The notes below the pieces were generated by a model. The model saw only the letters and a program-made list of their open reading frames with translations, searched no databases and was not told the origin of the DNA. From the IMG/VR virus record IMGVR_UViG_3300005514_000008, positions 1-27,668 of that record: a DNA stretch of 27,668 nucleotides, one strand, 5' to 3'. Shown one piece after another: positions 24,203 to 27,668 of this stretch. How positions within the stretch are numbered: the first letter of the stretch is position 1; each line of letters begins with the position of its first letter. Origin of the DNA: a virus. The position numbers and the translations under genes are program-made.

Positions 24203-25157
24203 TTTATCAATTAATCCATCTTATCATTGTAATTTTAGATGTTCTTGGTGTTATCTTACACCTAAACAATTAGGTGACACTAAAACTATAAGTGATGAAA
24301 GATTAAATGAATTACTAGCAGAAGTTTCTGCTCATAGAGAAATTAATCATATTGATTTATATGGTGGTGAGATTGGTCTATTAAAGAAAGAACAATTAAA
24401 GAACATCACAGAAGTTATTAGATTATATTATAAAGATAAAATCAATATCAATACAAACCTTTCCGTATTAAGAGAAGAATTTTTTTATCCTGAATATTAT
24501 TTAAGTGTATCTTGGGATTTAGAAACTAGACAAGACTTTATTAAAGTTAGAGAGAATATGGCGAAACTGCCAGTTGACTTTTCTCTATTATGTTTAGCAA
24601 CAAAAGAAGTAATGCACCATTCCGTAGAACACTTTTGGTCTATGATTAATAGAATTAACTTTGAATCTGAAAAAGCAAATCGTGGTAAATCTCATTTAAA
24701 AAGTGTAGAAGTAAAACCTTATAGTGCTAATCAAGCAAATGACCAAGAAGTAACCCACGCACAATACGAAGACTATATTTTAAAATTACTAGAAATGGAA
24801 AGTTCATTGAAAAAAGGTAAATATGAATTTGTAAATAAAAAGAAAGTAATTGCTTCTTTAAATAAAGAATATAACGCATTTAGCGATGACCATTTATATA
24901 TTACACCAAACGGTAAGTTCGCTGTATTAGAATTTGATAAAGATAATAGAGAATACTTTTTAGAATTAAATAGTTTTGAAGAATATGAAAATTGGTGTAA
25001 AAAAGAAAAAGAGAAAACAATATCACCTATATGTAAGAGTTGTGAATATCTAGGAGGTTGTTTAACAGAACATTATCAATATGTCAAAGATTTAGATAAT
25101 GGTTGTAATGGATATAGGTATCTATTGGATACTTATGAAATGAGATATGGCAAATAG
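24183..25157 (+). CDS. Radical SAM protein with twitch-like single auxiliary site (rSAM 4)
   Basis: A 324-residue radical SAM protein with C16-x3-C20-x2-C23 (C-N-F-R-C-S-W-C) and Y-G-G-E-I near residue 61. The C-terminal cysteine set is reduced compared with the other three: C272, then C284-x2-C287-x5-C293, with H297 where a SPASM protein has its fourth cysteine, and C308. This suggests one auxiliary cluster (twitch-like), perhaps with a His ligand. The middle contains a long Lys/Glu-rich helical region (about 165-230). Start ATG 24183 lies inside the 34-aa frame; the end overlaps the next gene by 11 bases. Likely a distinct reaction or substrate from rSAM 1-3. Confidence 0.88.
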   Translation: MTKQKINLSINPSYHCNFRCSWCYLTPKQLGDTKTISDERLNELLAEVSAHREINHIDLYGGEIGLLKKEQLKNITEVIRLYYKDKININTNLSVLREEFFYPEYYLSVSWDLETRQDFIKVRENMAKLPVDFSLLCLATKEVMHHSVEHFWSMINRINFESEKANRGKSHLKSVEVKPYSANQANDQEVTHAQYEDYILKLLEMESSLKKGKYEFVNKKKVIASLNKEYNAFSDDHLYITPNGKFAVLEFDKDNREYFLELNSFEEYENWCKKEKEKTISPICKSCEYLGGCLTEHYQYVKDLDNGCNGYRYLLDTYEMRYGK

Positions 25158-25941
25158 AGCATTTTGTATAGGTAATGGAAGAAGTAGAAAAGGTTTTAAT
25201 TTAAACTCATTAAAATCTCGTGGAGTAATATTAGGTTGTAATAATCTATATAAAGATTTTGCGCCAGATATATTAGTTTCAGTTGACCATCCACTTATGC
25301 ACAACATTTATAATTCTGGTTATTGTTATACTTCTAAATGTTATTTTAGAGATTGGATAAAAATACCACAAGAGAATTATGAAAATATGTTGGCAGGTTT
25401 CTTTCCTGATTATAGACATATAAGAGCAATAAGAAAGTCAGGTCATTTAGTAGAAAACAATAGAGCAGGTTCAAATGAATTTGTATTGCACGGATATAAT
25501 GACAAACAAACTGGAAAGAATATGGTGACGGTAAGTTGGTGTACAAAAGATTATGTTTATAATATGACGGATATAATAAAAGATCCAGAGCAAACAATGT
25601 GGTCTGCTGGTCCTTCAAGTGGTTATATTGCTTGTAAGACTATTAATAATATGAAAGAAGTATATTTAATTGGACACGATTTATATAGTTCTAATAAATC
25701 ATTTAATAATGTCTATGCAGGACAACCTTACTATGTATCAGATACACACCCTAGTAATTATTATGTACAGAATTGGATAATGCAATGGAAGAAGTTGTTT
25801 AGATGGTATCATCATATTAAGTTTTATAAAGTCAATAGAAGAAATTTTTTAAATATAAATGTTCCTGAATGGAATGATTGTAAGAATTTGGAGTATATAA
25901 GCTATGAAAGAATGGAAAATCAAACAAGAAGTCTACCATAG
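25147..25941 (+). CDS. Rossmann-like MptE/DUF115-type phage protein
   Basis: A 264-residue protein. The N-terminus has a nucleotide-binding-like turn, C-I-G-N-G-R-S-R-K-G (residues 7-16), followed by G-V-I-L-G-C-N-N-L-Y and P-D-I-L-V-S-V-D-H-P. A second half carries S-A-G-P-S-S-G-Y-I-A and E-V-Y-L-I-G-H-D-L-Y. This pattern is shared with phage proteins I recall as related to the MptE-like/DUF115 family, which includes 6-hydroxymethylpterin pyrophosphokinase-like and flagellin-associated sugar-transfer proteins. A role in adding a sugar or other activated group is therefore possible but not shown. It overlaps rSAM 4 by 11 bases and the following gene by 38 bases, so it belongs to the same polycistron. 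Confidence 0.6.
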   Translation: MANRAFCIGNGRSRKGFNLNSLKSRGVILGCNNLYKDFAPDILVSVDHPLMHNIYNSGYCYTSKCYFRDWIKIPQENYENMLAGFFPDYRHIRAIRKSGHLVENNRAGSNEFVLHGYNDKQTGKNMVTVSWCTKDYVYNMTDIIKDPEQTMWSAGPSSGYIACKTINNMKEVYLIGHDLYSSNKSFNNVYAGQPYYVSDTHPSNYYVQNWIMQWKKLFRWYHHIKFYKVNRRNFLNINVPEWNDCKNLEYISYERMENQTRSLP

Positions 25942-26341
25942 ACTAAATCCTACTCACTCGGATATGTTAATGGATAAAGAAATATCCTTAATATGGGATG
26001 AACAGGATATAGTACGATATGCCATTAAACATTGGCACGAAAGAGTAGATAAGTTTATATATCCAGCAAAGAGTTATTGTGTAGCAATATGTTATGCAAA
26101 GTGGATAGAGAGAGATTATGGAGATAATTTTTGGGACTTATTAAATGACCCAAAATTATTGTATAGTAATGACCCTTACTTTGAAGTATACAAAGATAAG
26201 AAACACATATACAATCCTATTATATCAACTTTCCCTGAAGATGAAACTCAAGGAATGATACCAGATATAAGGGATTGGTATGAAAAAGAAATAAAGTACG
26301 ATACTGGAATTAGTATAAATAGTAAATATAAGGAGAAATAA
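25904..26341 (+). CDS. Unknown 145-aa phage protein
   Basis: A 145-residue protein, not recognised. It begins inside the previous gene, with GGAG at 25890-25893 about 10 bases before its ATG. The sequence is rich in Trp, Tyr, Asp and Lys: H-W-H-E-R-V-D-K-F-I-Y-P near residue 43, C-V-A-I-C-Y-A-K-W-I-E-R near residue 59, and an acidic P-E-D-E-T-Q-G-M-I-P-D-I-R-D-W-Y segment around residue 111. Mostly helical, with no membrane segment. It is the last gene of the accessory cassette; a late promoter for the next virion-region gene is embedded in its final codons. Confidence 0.7.
   Translation: MKEWKIKQEVYHRLNPTHSDMLMDKEISLIWDEQDIVRYAIKHWHERVDKFIYPAKSYCVAICYAKWIERDYGDNFWDLLNDPKLLYSNDPYFEVYKDKKHIYNPIISTFPEDETQGMIPDIRDWYEKEIKYDTGISINSKYKEK
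26314..26321 (+). promoter_or_regulatory. T4-like late promoter TATAAATA
   Basis: Exact TATAAATA within the final codons of the 145-aa gene, 22 bases before the ATG at 26344. The AAGGAG ribosome site (26330-26335) follows at the distance expected for a short late leader, so expression switches here from the accessory cassette back to virion-region genes. Confidence 0.65.
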
Positions 26342-26343
26342 TT

Positions 26344-26580
26344 ATGGCTATTAAGATAAATGGTAAAGAGTACGATGAAACGAAGTTTGACGACAAGACT
26401 AAAAATTATGTGATTGCTCGTCAGGAACTTGTTCAAAATCGTGCTAGACTGGAGATTGAATCGGAAAAGATTGAGGTATTGATAAGATTTTACAATGCTA
26501 AGATTTGTGAATTCCTAGGAATTGACCCCAATGCTCCTAAAACAAATACCGAAGAAACAAAAACAGAAATAAAAGAGTAA
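26344..26580 (+). CDS. Small DUF6447-like phage protein
   Basis: A 78-residue protein beginning M-A-I-K-I-N-G-K-E-Y-D, followed by an amphipathic helix of about 45 residues (Y-V-I-A-R-Q-E-L-V-Q-N-R, then I-E-S-E-K-I-E-V-L-I) and a Thr/Glu/Lys-rich end. It matches my memory of small conserved proteins (DUF6447 type) in T4-like cyanophages and pelagiphages, whose function is not established. Start is supported by the AAGGAG ribosome site and by the late promoter directly upstream. It is followed after four bases by a virion-type protein, which suggests a tail or assembly role. Confidence 0.7.
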   Translation: MAIKINGKEYDETKFDDKTKNYVIARQELVQNRARLEIESEKIEVLIRFYNAKICEFLGIDPNAPKTNTEETKTEIKE

Positions 26581-26584
26581 TTAG

Positions 26585-26926
26585 ATGGCAGCAATTGCTA
26601 ACCTACGAATCGACCAAGGCACTACATTTTCTAGTAATATAACATTAGCGGGAAATGATGGAGCAGCTTGGGACTTGACTGGACATACCGTAGAAGCCAA
26701 AATGGCTAAAGGGTATGAAAGCACAAAGACACGGACTACAATGACAACTGCTGTAGCGAATCCGACTACAGGAATTATCACACTATCATTAACTTCAGCA
26801 CAAACGGCTGCTTTGGACGCACCTAGCAGATATGTTTATGATGTAGAGGTCACTAGAACAAGTGATAGTGTAGTAACCAGAGTAATTGAAGGTATAATAA
26901 CCATCCGTCCTAATGTGACCGTATAA
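26585..26926 (+). CDS. Small beta-rich virion-type protein (Ig-like/BppU-like)
   Basis: A 113-residue protein with an all-beta pattern: R-I-D-Q-G-T-T-F-S-S-N-I-T-L (8-21), W-D-L-T-G-H-T-V-E-A-K-M (29-40), then G-I-I-T-L-S-L-T-S-A-Q-T-A (about 63-75), Y-V-Y-D-V-E-V and V-I-E-G-I-I-T-I. This resembles the small immunoglobulin-like domain at the N-terminus of BppU-type baseplate proteins and similar one-domain proteins of marine T4-like phages. Likely a minor virion or fibre-attachment component. It starts four bases after the preceding stop with no strong ribosome site, so it is probably coupled. Confidence 0.7.
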   Translation: MAAIANLRIDQGTTFSSNITLAGNDGAAWDLTGHTVEAKMAKGYESTKTRTTMTTAVANPTTGIITLSLTSAQTAALDAPSRYVYDVEVTRTSDSVVTRVIEGIITIRPNVTV

Positions 26927-26963
26927 TTTCTTCAAAATTGTATATTTTTGAGTTACCGTTTGG

Positions 26964-26971
26964 TATAAATA
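26964..26971 (+). promoter_or_regulatory. T4-like late promoter TATAAATA
   Basis: Exact TATAAATA in the 68-base intergenic gap, 23 bases before the GTG start of the next gene, with AGGGGAG (26981-26987) between them. This is one of the clearest promoters in the window because it is fully intergenic. Confidence 0.75.
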
Positions 26972-26994
26972 TTAACAAATAGGGGAGAAAACAA

Positions 26995-27252
26995 GTGTCT
27001 CAAATAAAAGCTAGAATAGATTCAACAATTAGTAGACCTCAACAAGTATCGGTTACTATGCCTGCTGGAGCAGCGTCTCAAACTGCTGTTACCAACTCAA
27101 CATTAAAATTAAGACTTCTATCCGATGTAGACGCAAGTACCCTGGCTGATGGTTCAATGATTCAGTATTCTTCAACAAGTGATAAGTTTGTTGTAAGAGA
27201 CGAAATCTCAACTACAACAGGTTCTATCACTTTAAATGGTGGTTCATTTTAA
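26995..27252 (+). CDS. Small virion-type structural protein
   Basis: An 85-residue protein starting with GTG at 26995, justified by the AGGGGAG ribosome site seven bases upstream and the late promoter. The sequence (S-Q-I-K-A-R-I-D-S-T near the start, then L-R-L-L-S-D-V-D-A-S-T-L and M-I-Q-Y-S-S-T-S-D-K-F-V-V) resembles the N-terminal segment of marine phage fibre proteins such as the L-S-D-V-D repeats in the 545-aa protein here. It ends in a Thr/Gly-rich strand. Possibly a truncated fibre-like subunit or small attachment protein; no enzyme motif. Confidence 0.7.
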   Translation: MSQIKARIDSTISRPQQVSVTMPAGAASQTAVTNSTLKLRLLSDVDASTLADGSMIQYSSTSDKFVVRDEISTTTGSITLNGGSF

Positions 27253-27268
27253 ATAGAGAGAAAAGAAT

Positions 27269-27668
27269 ATGGCAACAATAATACGAATAAAAAGAAGTGC
27301 TAACACAACTGCTCCTAGTACATTAAAACTTGGAGAATTAGCTTTAACTTATGGAACTGGTACTGCAGGAAATAATGGAGATAGATTATTTGCTGGAACA
27401 GGTGGGGTTGATGGAAATGGTGACGCAAACGATATTGATGTAATTGGTGGTAAGTATTTTACAAGTTTATTTCCTACTACAAACGGCGTAGTTGGTTCAG
27501 AAAAATTAATAACAACAGATTCAAATAACAGAATTGACCAAATGGTGTTTGGTAACTCAAATACTGATTCAGGTCAAATCACATTTAACGAAGCATTAAA
27601 CAACGGTTCAAACAATGTTGTTTTAAAAGCTCCGTTATCATTAACAAACTCATCTACACTTTTATTAC
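27269..27668 (+). CDS. Virion structural / fibre-like protein, truncated by window end
   Basis: An open frame from ATG 27269 that continues without a stop to the last base; 133 residues are visible. An AGAGAGAAAAG ribosome-like stretch lies at 27255-27265. The N-terminus I-I-R-I-K-R-S-A-N-T-T-A-P-S-T-L-K-L-G-E-L-A (residues 4-25), followed by G-D-R-L-F-A-G-T-G-G-V-D-G-N-G, is the standard beginning of a large structural protein family in cyanophages and pelagiphages. The following part is Asn/Thr/Ser-rich beta sequence. The 3-prime end is outside the window, so full length and C-terminal domains are unknown. Confidence 0.8.
   Translation, partial: MATIIRIKRSANTTAPSTLKLGELALTYGTGTAGNNGDRLFAGTGGVDGNGDANDIDVIGGKYFTSLFPTTNGVVGSEKLITTDSNNRIDQMVFGNSNTDSGQITFNEALNNGSNNVVLKAPLSLTNSSTLLL

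Noticed and set aside
26927-26963. Possible terminator after the 113-aa gene (CAAAA...TTTTG)
   Set aside because: The stem would be only five A/T-rich pairs with no GC-rich core; not credible as an intrinsic terminator.
1-27668. tRNA genes, CRISPR arrays, insertion sequences
   Set aside because: No cloverleaf-like stretch, no regularly spaced direct repeats and no transposase or terminal inverted repeats were seen; almost all sequence is coding.

Overview
The window is a stretch of an AT-rich (about one-third GC by eye), T4-like marine myophage genome. All genes lie on the plus strand and most abut or overlap. The evidence is a tail-tip/baseplate gene order (PAAR tip, gp25, gp6, a gp7-position protein, gp8, a DUF4815-type giant, fibre proteins), T4/cyanophage-type late promoters (TATAAATA) just upstream of several structural genes, and protein sequence styles typical of cyanophages and pelagiphages. 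A SAR11-type or similar low-GC marine host is an inference; nothing here proves the host.

Layout. 1-8592: PAAR spike tip, gp25, a 75-aa protein, gp6, an 851-aa baseplate protein, a fibre-like protein whose C-terminus looks like a cupredoxin with a complete type-1 copper ligand set, and gp8. 8605-16229: a 2034-aa DUF4815-type structural protein, a small coiled-coil protein and a fibre-like protein with an unusually Cys-rich C-terminal domain. 16239-26341: a tightly overlapping accessory cassette inserted between virion genes. It holds four different radical SAM proteins (three with SPASM-type cysteines, one with a shorter set), two 2-oxoglutarate/Fe(II) oxygenases, one HxD...H cupin/JmjC-like protein, a Rossmann-like MptE/DUF115-type protein, several unknowns and a 34-aa ORF. 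26344-27668: DUF6447-like small protein, two small virion-type proteins and the start of another virion protein that runs off the window. No intergenic stretch exceeds 300 bases; I saw no tRNA, CRISPR array or insertion sequence.

Most notable system. The stop of the first radical SAM/SPASM gene overlaps the start of a 257-aa protein (17749-18522). Its body carries two copies of a Gly/Ser/Thr-rich beta module also found in the phage's baseplate and tail proteins. Its C-terminus ends in three tandem Cys-His-x-Ser repeats followed by RSRR. This looks like a RiPP-style modification target built onto a virion protein, next to four candidate maturases and Fe(II) oxygenases. I infer a phage-encoded system that chemically modifies a tail or fibre protein. 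The chemistry and the enzyme-substrate pairing are not shown by the sequence.

A second, genome-wide signal is the apparent complete absence of the pentamer ACTGT/ACAGT, and the near absence of GATGC/GCATC (seen only inside GGATGC). Thr-Val and Asp-Ala codon pairs appear to be recoded to achieve this, which would fit evasion of sequence-specific restriction.
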